DNA of 35,126 nt, taken from assembly GCA_015499995.1 (NCBI GenBank), contig JADNRV010000436.1, forward strand, positions 1-35,126, written 5' to 3'. Below are positions 1-12,236 of the stretch, piece by piece. The stretch is from Flammula alnicola. Lineage: Eukaryota; Basidiomycota; Agaricomycetes; Agaricales; Strophariaceae. Under the pieces are notes generated by a model. That model saw only the letters and a program-made list of their open reading frames with translations, was not told the origin of the DNA and made no database searches. Made by a program: the position numbers and the translations under genes. The number at the start of each line of letters is the position of its first letter. Position 1 is the first letter of the stretch.

Positions 1-1098
1 AAGTTCAACATTCAAGCTCAAACCTCGTTATGTATTAATCTTGCTGTGGAGGTAGCGTCCTAGGAATGTAAGCATCTCATAGAACACATCACAATGGTTG
101 GAAGCACCTTTTTTGAAGTTCTTTCCTTCTTCCGAATCCCGAATATACGACCGAAGAAAGATCGTGTTGGACGTGAATCGGAATCGGATGCGACAACCAA
201 CTCAGTGACTGTTTACCTGACCCCGTTCCTTCGTGTCTCGCTGGCAAGTGCATCCTTTGTTCCATCTTCCATGCGACCGCTTTTGAACTATATCGCTGGC
301 CCGATTTTATGAACCCCCTGCGATGAGGGCTCAGGGAACTCCTCTTTCAGGACACCAGGCAGTTCTGGAGAAGGGAGTTGGGAATGGAATGATCGAGTTG
401 TTATTCTATATGTCGGGTAATATGCTGTAGATCGTGAGTACCTACTGTGCTGTTGTTTCAACTTTCAAGGGCCAGAGCCGAACCGGCAGTCCATCCTGTC
501 GCTGTCCCTCAAAGTCTCAACAAAGTCTACAAAATCAACTAGAGCCTACTGAAGGACACTCTCGCGATATTGATTTGAAGCTCTCAGCAGTCTCAGCTCC
601 TACCCTTAAGGCTTCATCAGAGCAGAGTCGTAGCGATACAGCAAACCTTGAAGAGATGCCCATTTCAGACCCAGTGTTTTTAAGTCAAGCACAATACTGG
701 ATAGTAGTATTTCTAAAAATAGAAATTCGCTACCTAAGTCACGACAGCAAGTATTCTTAGTAGATCACCGTCTGCTTGTTCTTTTCAACTCCGCGTGCAC
801 GACCAGTATCTGTCATAACCTGTGCGAGGCGGTTGTGAATGCAGACTTACCAAAAAATGTTGATCTTCATGGTTAGTAGGGTGCTGGTGTTTGTAGCCGG
901 TTAGCCCCCAGTATGGTCATGTATCACCTTCGACAACCGCAGGGTACAATTTGAAATACGTGTTGCACAACCTGGGGTCTATTACTGGTCTATTTAAATC
1001 TCGTGGACCGGATCACATCCAAAACTTCTTCCCATTAACAACTATCTCATGCGAACTTTTTACTTGGCCCCTCTGCTCTCGACCCACTTGCTAACAGG
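1..1098. other. 5' flank without a supportable gene
   Basis: Short open frames exist on the + strand (about 94-312 and 434-760), but the second lacks an ATG and neither shows a family motif, a sensible intron structure or conserved-looking composition. The right part is the promoter and leader of the first permease. The left part could hold the 3' end of a gene lying outside the window, but nothing here proves that. Confidence 0.5.
991..998 (+). promoter_or_regulatory. TATA-like box of first permease
   Basis: TATTTAAA lies 101 nt upstream of the permease ATG at 1099. The same octamer occurs upstream of the second permease (4390-4397), so it may be a retained core promoter element of the duplicated gene. 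Assigned by position and sequence only. Confidence 0.35.
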
Positions 1099-3584
1099 AT
1101 GATCGAGAAAACAGAGCAGAGCTCTACCAACGGTGGTCTTCACATCAAACCTCATGAATCCGAGTCACCACACCCTGAATCTTTCCGTCAGGGTGGTCCG
1201 GCCATTGATCCTCTGACTGGCGAATACCGCCTTGTCCGAAAGCTCAAAAATCGCCATATTGCGATGATCAGGTTTGTAATAATTCAGTTTTCCCGGATTC
1301 AAACTCAAAGCTCGCATTTCTTCATGTTTAGTATCGGGGGAGTCATTGGGACAGGTGCGTACTCAAGTATTTTTCTCACTTCATCCGCTTATTTCTTATC
1401 TCAAAGGTCTGTTCCTGGGTACCGCGAACGCCCTTCGGAGTGGGGGTCCCGTTGGTAAGGTTTATCTGTGTTCCATGTCCCTATGTAGGTGACTTAAATT
1501 ATCTTGTATAGGCCTGCTACTAGGATATACGATGATAGGTTCTATCTGCTACTGTGTCATGGTGTGTACATACCTTTCCTCTAGGTTCTACGTTTGCTGA
1601 TAGTACTTTTAGATATCAGTAGGGGAGATGATCTCGCTTTTGCCTATACCCGGAGGACATATCAAATTGGCCGAGCGGTTCGTAGACCCTGCTTTTTCCT
1701 TTGCGATGGGCTGGAATTATTGGTATGTAATATGTCAGTAGTATCTCATTCATTCATGGATCGATCTTCCTATCATAGGTATAATTGGATTATACTTTTA
1801 CCTGCCGAATTGAGCGCTGCCTCGATTTTAATTGGCTTCTGGAATAAAGAGATCAACCCCGTGGCCTGGGTTACTATCTGCATGGTCGTGGTCATCTGTA
1901 TCAATATGCTTGGGGCAGGTGAGAGACTTCATCATTTAGATGTAATAAATGTAATACTTTATTGTAGGTGCATACGGAGAGGCAGAATTTGTTTTTGCGT
2001 GAGTTGCAACATTGGAGTGCTTGTAATTGCTGAAATGTCACGCTGTCTGAAGCTCAATCAAGGTCATTACGATCACGGGCCTTATCATACTTGGTATTGT
2101 GCTTGACCTTGGTGGTAAGCTTATCAACACCAAATGGAGTGCACAATCCCTTATTTGTCTCTGCAGGCGGACCTACACACGACAGAGTCGGATTCCGTTA
2201 CTGGAAAGACCCAGGGCCATTTGTCCAATTCAACAACATCGCAGGGGCTAAGGGGCGATTCTTGGGATTTTGTTCCGTCTTGACACAAGCTGCGTTTTCC
2301 TTTGTCGGGACAGAAATTGTCGCCGTAAGTCTGGATTTTACGGACAAATTCTAACTCCAAATTGACGCTTCTGCCTTCTAGATTGCTGCTGGTGAGGCCA
2401 AGAATCCAAGGCGAAATCTTCCTAAAGCAATCAAGAGGGTTTCTGTCCGTGAGTCCAACAATTACCCTTACCCATTTACTATACACCGTGGCTTCAATAA
2501 ATCGTACTTGCAGGCATTCTTCTGTTTTATATTCTTGGTACAAGTGTTATTGGCCTTCTTGTGCCCTCGAACGATGCGAGGCTTAATCTCATGGAAACGA
2601 AGGGTACGGCCGCAGCATCTCCGTTCGTTATCGCCATTGAACGCGCTGGGATCAAATCATTGCCATCAGTGAGGATAATTCCATTGATATCTTAATCTCT
2701 TTAACCATTCTTCAAGATTATCAATGCATGTCTTATAACGTCGGCTTCGTCGGCAGCATCTAGTGATTTGTACACTAGCTCGCGAGTTCTGTGTAAGTAT
2801 TCATTTCGTCGTACTTTTTTCTGGACTTTCAAATTCAAATTCAAATTATGTTTGAATTCTTCAATAGATGGACTTGCCGCAGTTGGCAATGCCCGAGGAT
2901 CTTCCTCAAAACATCCCGAAATGGCTTGCCTTATGTATCAGTACTATTCAGCTCTTTGTTTGCGCTGCTTGGTTATATGGGTACTCAAGAAGGCGCAGGT
3001 CGTGTATTTGGCTGGTTTGCGAACATGACAGCCGTCGCCGGGCTTATGGCGTGGTTTGGCATTGGCGTTACTTACCTACGATTTTACAAAGGCCTAAACG
3101 CTCAAGGCATTGATAGAAGCAGCCTTCCATTCTCCTCCAATCTTCAACCCTATGCTGCATGGTATGCCCTGGTTACCTGTCTGCTTATCTCGATTGTGAG
3201 TTAACGATGCCAAGGTATTGAATCGTGTCTAACTTATCGCAATGCAGCTGAGCGGATGGGAAGTATTCCTCAGAGGCGGATGGGCCACAGACACTTTTAT
3301 CACGAACTATCTACCCTTGGTTCTGTTCCCAGTGCTGTATGCAGGGGCCAAATTGTATTACAGAGAGCCAATCAAGAAACCGCATGAGATGGATTTTGTC
3401 ACGAACATCAAGGAAATTGAGGCCGAAATGTACGTTGTCCAGCTCTTGGCGCCCGCTGGATAACATCCCTAATCAGATTATTTCTTTGTCCAGGTACAAT
3501 GATGCTCCCCCTAGGAATAAACTTGAAGCCTTCTGGCAATGGATGGTGAGTTTAGTTGCATGCTCCCGAGATAGTGAAGCATGA
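1099..3584 (+). CDS. Amino-acid permease (YAT family), first tandem copy, frameshifted
   Basis: This is a plasma-membrane amino-acid/proton symporter of the fungal YAT family (APC superfamily, 12 TM helices). The N-terminal cytosolic segment ends in LKNRHIAMI, followed by the TM1 motif IGGVIGTG and then the conserved [17 protein letters not shown], the AAGEAKNP loop and NMTAVAGL. It has about 15 exons at the same positions as the copy at 4464. Within the exon starting at 2868, the reading frame after GLAAVGNA is lost: relative to the sister gene one base is missing in 2891-2899, and conserved sequence resumes in another frame (NGLPYVSVLFSSLF onward). No alternative splice site restores the phase. 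The C-terminus also differs: after FWQWM the sister's last intron acceptor is not recognisable, so translation would run into VSLVACSRDSEA and stop at 3584. This is either a young pseudogene or a sequence error plus a diverged tail. The family call is firm; substrate specificity cannot be read. Confidence 0.85.
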
Positions 3585-4007
3585 TGATAACGATACTTGA
3601 GATGTGAATTACGGTATATCTTTCTGGGCTCCTGTACAAAGTCGAAATGACTCGGAACATCACACTCCGGGCTTGTCGTACACCGATGTCACCGAGTCGG
3701 TTTACATGTACATACAGCGCCCTTAAACTCAATTCTCTAACCGTTATGTACTCATTTGCCCACGCTCAGGGGAACATTCGACTTGCGCAGTTCCTTCGCT
3801 TGCCGAGTGACCTGCGATAGTTGAGCGATAGGCGCCTGCAGACGTCCATAGACCTCAATGCCAGACCAGACCAGACCCTCACAACTGTAAATTTTCTGTA
3901 CGATCGTTTCTATGAATGTAAGCATGATATGGTCTTCACTGAGGGCTTATCGACGATATCGTGACCTGTTTCGCGTTGGCCATGCGGTTGTGTGAACTAA
4001 AAATAGC

Positions 4008-4082
4008 GATAGGGTTCCCCACGTGATCGCTGATTGTGGGGCGCTATCATAACCATAATGTGGAGTTGCCTTATCCGCTATC
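4008..4082. promoter_or_regulatory. Cluster of GATA-factor motifs upstream of second permease
   Basis: Four GATAR cores lie within 75 nt: GATAG at 4008-4012 (+), and on the - strand at 4044-4048, 4071-4075 and 4078-4082. A CACGTG E-box sits at 4020-4025. Fungal AreA/NIT2/Gln3-type GATA factors activate amino-acid permeases under nitrogen limitation, so nitrogen catabolite control is a reasonable inference. I saw no GATAR core in the 300 nt before the first permease. Short motifs are frequent by chance. Confidence 0.35.
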
Positions 4083-4389
4083 TGTCAATTTCTCTCTTCC
4101 TGTGAATTCTCAATCACTTCGGTGAAAGGCGTGGACTCTCTGCTTCTCGCTCATGCCGCACTACTGAACTATGAAATGGTTACTTTCTGCCTCGTTAATT
4201 GTGCAAAAAATGTTAGGTTGTCTTGTTCGGTTACTACCAAAGTAGCGCCTTGGCGCGTGGTTAACTTCTCGAATCTTCAAGGGCTCCATTCAATCTTGCA
4301 CTCCCGTGATGTTCGCCCAATGGCTCGGATCACACAAAGGTTTTCCCCGTTAACACTTGACACTGCCCCTGGCGCTGAATCCCGATAGC

Positions 4390-4397
4390 TATTTAAA
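4390..4397 (+). promoter_or_regulatory. TATA-like box of second permease
   Basis: TATTTAAA lies 67 nt before the ATG at 4464. It matches the octamer before the paralogous first permease and is followed by a pyrimidine-rich leader (about 4415-4460). Confidence 0.4.
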
Positions 4398-4463
4398 TAA
4401 GCCAAGTTCAGCTCTTACAAACTTTCCTCCCTCCTTGTCGTCCTCTTCCCCACATTCTTCAAT

Positions 4464-6971
4464 ATGGCAAGCGACGAGAAAACCCCTGATATAGATGGCG
4501 CCAAGAGCTCGAGCGTGTCAGACACAGAGTCTTTGCGAGGACCAGATGCAGCCAATCCTTTGACTGGTGAACACAAGCTCGTCCGACAGCTGAAAAACCG
4601 TCATATCGCGATGATTAGGTTGGTGGTTCTGCTTACGAGCTCTTGTCCAAAAAGCATAGCCTAATCCTCAATCTTTAGTATTGGAGGTGTCATCGGGACA
4701 GGTCGGTACACGAGCATAATTTTTATTACACCTCGTTATATATCGCCTTCCAGGTCTTTTCCTTGGTACCGCAACTGCTCTCGCGAACGGTGGCCCAATT
4801 GGTAAGGTCTAGCTGCAATGTAAGTATTCCATTATTCATAACCTCAACTTGAACAGGTCTGCTACTGGGGTACATGTTGATGGGTTCTATCTGCTACGCT
4901 GTCATGGTACCTGGGTCTTTTTTTGGCTGGTGTTCCCACTGACCATGTATCTATTAGGTGTCGCTGGGAGAGATGGTCGCATTCTTGCCTATTCCTGGAG
5001 GACACATCAAGTTGGCTGAACGTTTCGTCGATCCTGCCTTCTCGTTTACCATGGGTTGGAACTATTGGTATGCCTCATACCATGTATCTTATCGATCTAT
5101 CTATTTATGCCTGGTCCTTCTGTTTCATAGGTATAACTGGGCAATCATTTTACCCGCCGAACTTAGTGCAGCATCAGTTTTAATTGGGTTCTGGAACAAG
5201 GCGATTAACCCCGCCGTCTGGATAACCGTCTGCATGATCGTGGTTGTCTTTATTAATATGCTTGGAGCAGGTGAGATATCAAATCATCCACCTGCAACGC
5301 CGACTGACCTCAGAATGTAGGTGCTTACGGAGAGGCCGAATTTGTCTTTGCGTACGTACTTGGTTGCTGTTAATGGAAGGTTTACGCGTGACCCTGAATC
5401 TGCTTTCTATAGTTCAATCAAAGTCATTACTATTACGGGGCTCATTATCCTGGGTATCGTCCTCGACCTTGGAGGTAAGTGGCTCAAGTTACACTTCTAT
5501 ATGCCTTCCCTTATTTTGTCCTTGTTTAGGCGGACCTAACCATGACAGACTTGGATTCCGCTACTGGAAAAACCCCGGGGCATTTGTTCAGTTCAATAAC
5601 ATTGCCGGGTCCAAGGGCCGCTTCTTAGGCTTTTGGGCTGTCCTGACACAGGCTGCCTTCTCGTACATTGGAACCGAAATCGTCGCCGTAAGTCAATTTG
5701 AACAAGCAAATTCCAACCTCGTTTCAATATTCGTTGCCTTAGATTGCTGCTGGTGAGGCAAAGAACCCAAGACGCAACCTTCCCAAGGCAATCAAGAGGG
5801 TTTATATTCGTGAGTTAGCTATCATAACCCTTCTGGATACATTATCTCACCATCAGCGCCCATTTGGTTAGGTATCCTTCTTTTTTATATCCTCGGCACA
5901 CTCGTCATCGGCCTTCTCGTTCCATCGAACGACCCGCGACTTAACCTCAAGGCAACGCAGGGTACTGCTGCTGCATCTCCCTTCGTCCTTGCCATCGAAC
6001 GCGCTGGAATTAAAGCCCTACCATCGGTCAGTGTGCTCTGTTCTCGAAAACAGTGTCATACCCGCTAATACTTCGGGTTTTAAGATCATCAATGCTTGTC
6101 TTTTGACTTCCGCTTGGTCGGCCGCCTCTAGCGATTTATACACGAGCTCAAGAGCCCTTTGTGAGTGTTCATGCATTACACACTTTTGCGGACCTCTGAG
6201 CGTTGTCCTTGTATAAGATGGTCTTGCGGCTGCCGGCAATGCTCCAAAAATCTTCCTCAAAGCTTCTGGGAATGGACTGCCCTACGTCTCTATTCTCTTC
6301 AACTCGCTTTTCGCCCTTCTCGGTTACATGGGCACCCAAGCTGGATCAGGTCGTGTATTCGGCTGGTTTGCGAACATGACCGCCATCGCAGGTCTCATGA
6401 CGTGGTTTGGAATCAGCGTCACATACATTCGATTCCACAAGGGTCTTAAAGCCCAAGGCATCGACAGAAGCAACCTTCCGTTTGCCTCCAGGCTCCAGCC
6501 ATTTGCTGCTTGGTATGCCGCGTCCTCGTGTCTGATTATCTCGATTGTGAGTCATCCATGTCCTATTCTTGCACTTGATGGCTTTGCTAACTCCCTTTGA
6601 AATAAATTCAGCTGAGCGGATGGGCTGTCTTCCTCAAGGGTGGATGGGCCACTGATACTTTTGTCACCAACTACCTTCCATTGGCCTTGTTCCCTATTAT
6701 GTATATTGGATCCAAATTCTACTATAGAGAGGCGGTCAAGAAACCCCACGAGATGGACTTCGTCACCAACATCAAAGAAATTGAAGCCGAAACGTGAATA
6801 TCAAATTCGGATCCTATTGGATAACACGCTAATCAGCTTATGATATCCAGGTATGACGATCCTCCTCCGAAGAACAAGATGGAGGCTTTCTGGCAGTGGT
6901 TGGTGAGTAGCCTGGTGTTTCAAGTTTTGGTATCAACAATGTAATAACGACGTTCTTCTTTGCAGATGTAG
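4464..6971 (+). CDS. Amino-acid permease (YAT family), second tandem copy
   Basis: This is an intact 12-TM amino-acid permease of the fungal YAT/APC family, acting at the plasma membrane. My model has 16 exons joining in phase to 547 aa, the usual size for the family. Landmarks in order: [10 protein letters not shown] before TM1, [13 protein letters not shown] in TM1, [14 protein letters not shown], the [18 protein letters not shown] segment, [32 protein letters not shown] in the substrate-path region, and a cytosolic tail with KPHEMDF. The final exon (6966-6971) would encode only Met and the stop, giving a WLM end; reading through the last intron instead stops at 6944. It is a close paralogue of the gene at 1099, with introns at matching positions, so the pair arose by tandem duplication. 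The GATA-rich promoter suggests nitrogen regulation. Substrate range is unknown. Confidence 0.93.
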
Positions 6972-7313
6972 ATCTATTGCGGGTTTTATGTTAATCTACA
7001 GTCGTGTGGTTACGCTGCTCTTGTCGTCAGTCTACCATATGTACAATATTCTGAGCATACATCGTATTCTTGTTTCAGTCGAGTTTGGAATAATTAATCT
7101 TCCCCTCTCAACTGCGCACCGTCTAATTCTCTAAGTTGCTGTACACATGGTATTTGATGTAATAAAGCCAGGCATGATAAAGAATGGGCCACCGAGACGC
7201 CGAGAGAACAATTGCAGATATAATAATTAAATGATGAAGTCTAAGGAAATGAAAGTACACGGTGGTCGATAACACAGATAAAAACTTTAAAAAATGGTAT
7301 CCTTTACTCGTAA
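6972..7313. other. Convergent 3' intergenic region
   Basis: This is an AT-rich gap between the second permease (+) and the RhoGEF (-). I see no gene, RNA or repeat; it should hold both terminators and polyadenylation regions. Confidence 0.6.
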
Positions 7314-10300
7314 CTATGTCTTTGAGGCGGGAATGTGCAGATTAATCGCTGGAGGAAAAGCCCATCAATAAAGCGCGCATCAAGGCAGACACTCAGTATG
7401 GACTGACCTCGATACCAGTTCAAGGCGGCAGATGGTGTTGGAGCGTCGAAATATAATATCGCCTTGTTATCAACTAACCGAAGCGCTAAAGAAAGAGAAC
7501 ACATCGTCAGGACGCGAATTGATGATTAGCAAGCGGAAGAACATACCATTTCCATGTACGATACTGGCCGGTTGGGGTAAAGTCTGCATCCTCAGCACCG
7601 CCCACAGGTCCACAGGGGATGATGGGTCCTGGCCTTCGGAAGGATCGCGGCACAAAACTAACAAATCGTTGCAGAGGATGCCTATCAGTGGCCGGGGGGT
7701 CAACTCGGGCGCGAGACAGTCCACTTGAACAGTCGAGGCATCGCCCTGAGCGTTTATCGCCTCGAAGGAGACAACGGCCTTGCGCACGACCCGCGTCAGT
7801 AATAGGGCGCCGTCCATGATAAGGCGCCTATCGCAATGGTTGTTATCAGCATTTATCTATAAAAGTAAAGTGATCGAAAAAGACGGATTACTGACCGATG
7901 GGGTTGGACAAGAGGACTGGGGAACTTGCCCCGGATCCTTGCTTGCCACTGCACGAGTTTCCGCCGAGATTCCGACTCGCGCTTGCCCTCGTTCATATTA
8001 TTAGCCAAGAGGGCGATTTCTGCCAATGCACGATCTAGTGGATCGTCCATGTATTCATACGTCGGAGGTGTGCTCCGTAGAAGTTCCTCGAGCTGTAGAG
8101 GAATAAATAAATCGGCGATAAGAGAAGAAAAAAAGCATACCAAAAGCTTATACCGAGGCACCCGCTGTACAGGCAAGAGGAGATATCCTTCCAGATTCAG
8201 CTGTGTATGCCGTGGGTTCAGGCGGCATCTTTTTAAGTACGTCTTGATCCTTTTGCGTTGACCCGTTGTCAGATTCGGAATTCCCGTTGCGGCCGGCGAG
8301 GTCTCATTGATGACATTTGGGCTGCTGGTGATAGCCAAACTGATACCCAACCCAACGAGCTGCGTCGTACTCGGTGAAGTTGTGAGGTTGGATCCAGGAG
8401 CCGCGGGATTTGGCGAATGTCTGTCCGATGTCCAATACTTGACCCGTTGCACTGAGCTGTCAAAGTTGCTATTGTGCAAAAATTAGCTCTCTGACTTTTT
8501 GCCTTTGAATGACCAATAGCCGCGAAGGAGCGCCCACGACAAAGCTAAAAAGTCTAAACCTATACTTACTTGATATAACTCGAATACATCTTCATGAACG
8601 CCGCATGTTTCACAAAGATATTTCCGACCGCTTTCGCGACGTTGAGCGACAGCTGGCCGTCTTGGTCCGTATCTTGCATTTCAGCTGGTGTCTTCATCAG
8701 CGGGGCGGCTGCGCCCTCCAGTGCAGGCAGGAAGCTGTCGCTGTGGAACGAAAACAGCGCATCGATTCCGCCGAAGACGACCTTGCGCTCCGGAGCGGGC
8801 ACCACGGTATCTTTGCTGCTCGAGCCGACGCCGCCGAGCAGGTTGACGGGCGTTGAGGCGGGCTTGATGTAAATGTCAACGAGCTCTTGCAATCCCTTGA
8901 CATACGTCCGCTCAGTCCTATAAAAACGAATCCATATCAACGAACAATCCCACCGATTAGACTTAAGAGGCAAGACTTACAACACGATCTCGCGAATGAC
9001 CATTGCCCGTTTACCCTTGTCGTCCTTGAATTTACGTTCCTCCGCCGAGCCACTGCTGTCCGTCGTCGCCACACTCAGCGTCTGGCTTGACGACCCGCTC
9101 CGCAGACCCGTAATCGAGTCGGACGATCGAAGCTGCCCCGAGCTATCTGACATCGACAGCGAAGGAGCGAGGGTAGACGACCCCGTCGACGCCATAGACA
9201 CCTCGCGCTGTTCCACCACCGTCGGTCTTCGCGTTCGCGGATGCACCTCGCCGTCACCCGACTCCGAATCCCTACCCGGGTCATACATACTCATCGGGTT
9301 GCCAGCAGCAGCAGCACCTCTCACCCCTCCTCTGTTAACTCCAACTCCAACCCCACCTCCTTGCTGCACAGTCCCCAAATCATTCATATCCTTCAGATAC
9401 GCCATGACCGACCTCAGCGCGCGCATATACGCATCCCTTGCCCTGTCCTCCTCGCGGCGGATATACTGCTCATGGTCCAGCACCGGACTCGGCGTCGCCA
9501 CACGCGCCTCCTGGCCCGGCCCGCCCGGCTGATCCTCCCCGTCATAGGCAACGACCACGCCTGTCACGAACGTCGAGTTCTCGGGTATGCTCAGCGACAT
9601 CGAGCCCGGCGCCTCGACAGGTAGGAAGCTCCGCCGCTTCGTTGTTCTCGGATGCTGTGCGACGGGCGGCGACAGCAGTCCATTCGCACTGGTCGATGGA
9701 GGTGCAAGGGTATTATTGTTGATGGTATTATTATGATGCGCACTAGTGCCGGGCATGGCCTCGTTCATGAGCACTCGCGGTGGTGGTGGGTTGGGTGACG
9801 GCGGCGAGGTCAGAGTCGGCAAGCCCTCAAGCATGCCCGTCGTCGACAACCGGAGGTCAATCTGCGGCGTCTTGCCAATCCTATCCGCCCCCAGGCCTCC
9901 TCTGAACTGCTGCACGGCATTCGACATCCCAACGGACGTATGCGGTCTGCTGATATTGGCTACCCTGCTCGGATTTGGAGACCCAGCCGGCGACGACGAC
10001 GGGGGCGAAGGTGCATCGGGCTTGATCTTGCCCATGGACATCTTCTTGAGGAAACCCCACCGGCTGCTCTTCTCTCTCGTCGGCCGCTGGCGCTGCGACG
10101 ATTTGACGCCGCTTTCATGGCTATCAGCCTTCTCCATGGGAGTTGCACCAAGAGGCGGTGACGCCGCATATGAAGACGACCGATCAGAGCCTGTACTCAA
10201 CGACGGGGCCATGCTCAAACTCGGCGAGCTATCCCACATGGACTGACTCAGCTGCGGCCTCGCTACATTTGGCGGTGGTCGCGACCCAGACGCAAACTGC

Positions 10301-12236
10301 GACGACGGCCCCAGACTTGCGAATCGCTTATTATAATTATACTGCTCCGTATGTGGAAGGCTAGCCTGGCCATTGCCCATATTCAGCAAATTAGAGCTCG
10401 ACAACGAGGTCTGGTATTTCGTCAACGGCGGGTGTGGTGGGGGTATCTCGCTCTCTGCAACGACCGCGTTGGCAGATTTACCACGTCGCAGATCGCCCGC
10501 GCTCTTCATCTTGCGGATTTCGTGCTCGGCGATAGCGTCGTCGTTTCTTCCCACGGGTGCTTGACCAGGTCGTTGAGCCCGAGGATCAGGCACGGCAGCT
10601 GCTTTCGCGCGTGTCTGCTCGAAATAGGCACGATTTGGCGTCGTGCGAGTACGGGAAAGGGATTTATTCTGCGGAAGCGGTGGAGTATTGTTATTCGGAA
10701 GCGGTAGCGGAGAAGTTGTCGACCTTGAGAGAAACGGAGCACGTTCCGGGGTGATCGTGTGATCTTCTTCCTCTGGAGATTGGTGCAAAAAGCCACTCTG
10801 ATGAGGGCTGGGACCATCATGGTCTGAAAAATCATCAATATCAGTTCCGTCAGTTTCTGTATCAGCGTTTGAGCTTTGGACACCAGCCGAAAGCGGTAAC
10901 ATGGGTGTGGAAGGAGGATAGACAGGCGTAGTGGGTACTTTGGCTAGCAAAGGATCAACCAGGGCCTTCCAGGGGCCTTGGAAAGGGTTTCCATCGAGAC
11001 ATAGAGTTTGTAAGGCAGGAAGGAGACAGAGCCAGCTGGGTAGCGCATGCAGTTTGTTTCGTCTGATGCTGATGGTATGTAATTTATCAAGATCCACGAG
11101 GGCATCAGGCAGTGTGCTGATACCGGTGGAATCCGCGATCAAAACACGAAGATTAATGAGATGGGCGAGGAATACGGGGAGGACTCTGAGTGGATTTGAA
11201 GCAACGTTGAGTTCCTCGAGGTTTTCGCACACGGCCAAGACGGGCGGTAGGGCGCCGAGGAAGTTGGCGGAGATATCCAATGCAAGGAGACTATGAGCTA
11301 TTTGAGGGAGAACAGAAGTCAAGAAAGCGGGAACGGCGTTGGGAGTGGATGAGGACCCTATTAAAAGGTGAGTTGTTCCTGAAGGCGAAGGTTAAGATTA
11401 GATTTGCATGAATAATTTAGAAAGTTGAGAAGCGGACCTGGTTGAACCTGCAGCTGGACAATGGGAACATTATCTCCTTGAACTATAAGACCGCGACCCT
11501 CTTCTGCGACGACAGCTGCTGAGGTACGCTCTTCCTCTTCTTCTTTCTCGTCGTCTTCGTCGACATCAAGAGAATCGAGACCGGGTTCGTCGTCTGTCTC
11601 TTCTTCTGACATTCCTACTTCATCCTTTTCGTCTACAGTCTGCCAGCTGACATCATAGCTGGGTTTTTGTGAAAGAGGAGGAGATGCAATCTCGTGAGGG
11701 GGGTTTGTGGAAGACAAGCCATTTCCGAGGGACGAGGATCGAGAACGAATGCTGCCCGAGTAAGACTCTGACCACCTGGAACGATCTGAATGTCTGGGGA
11801 GAGGACCACGAGCAGAAGTGGATTGGGCAGGATCGCTGGCGAGCATCTGGAGGAGAGAATCTGACGTGATGCCAATGGCAACGGAGTCGTCGTCGCCAGA
11901 TGCTACGTGCACATTGTTGTAGTCGGCATAGGCAAGGGCACTTCCTGAGCTTGTGTATGCGGATGAACGAGTTGAAGCAGACGAGGAGGGGGCCGAGGAG
12001 AGAGGGGGGACGTTGTTCGCTAGATGGTGGTGGGGAGGGCGGAAAGGGTAGGGGTCAGGGTGAGGCATTGCGGAGAGAGGAGAGTCGGGGTCACAGATGC
12101 TGTTGAGAGGAATGTGCTGGTCTGGGCTTGAAGGAGTGGGTGCACGTGGACGACCATAGGCATCGTCAGTCGGAGAGAGCATTGAACAAATCCTTGAGCA
12201 GTGAGAGGCTTTCTCAACTATTACAGTGTCTTGCAT
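7314..12236 (-). CDS. LRR-DH-PH Rho guanine-nucleotide exchange factor
   Basis: This is a predicted activator of a Rho-family GTPase. Eight exons (12236-11438, 11357-8981, 8917-8570, 8468-8141, 8092-7896, 7827-7547, 7485-7408, 7348-7314) join in phase to 1480 aa. Residues 1-270 are a disordered Ser/Pro-rich region with an acidic run (DVDEDDEKEEEEER). Residues about 290-395 form leucine-rich repeats (LALDISANFLGALPPVL, LEELNVASNPLRVLP, LHTISIRRNKLHALP). About 400-1050 is disordered and Ser/Pro-rich. The DH domain spans about 1055-1345, with CR1 TERTYVKGLQELVDIYIKPA and the signature LLLPVQRVPRYKLLLEELL. A C-terminal PH domain follows (about 1350-1473, ending NWYRAINLHIP). The first in-frame ATG is at 12236; the next, at 12182 (MLSPTDDAYG), is a plausible alternative start. 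The first intron uses a weak GTCCGC donor. Which GTPase it serves is not readable. Confidence 0.85.

Larger units (their letters stand above)
3585..4463. other. Intergenic region between permeases
   Basis: No credible gene is present. It holds the 3' flank of the first permease, a small direct repeat of ccaga units near 3860-3880, and the promoter of the second permease with its cluster of GATA motifs and TATA-like box. Confidence 0.6.

Noticed and set aside
434..760. Open frame of about 108 codons on + upstream of the first permease
   Set aside because: It has no ATG at its start, no motif, and no splice partner; composition looks like non-coding DNA.
8996..9532. Long + strand frames inside the RhoGEF gene
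   Set aside because: These are antisense shadows of the 2.4-kb exon with strong coding signal on the - strand.
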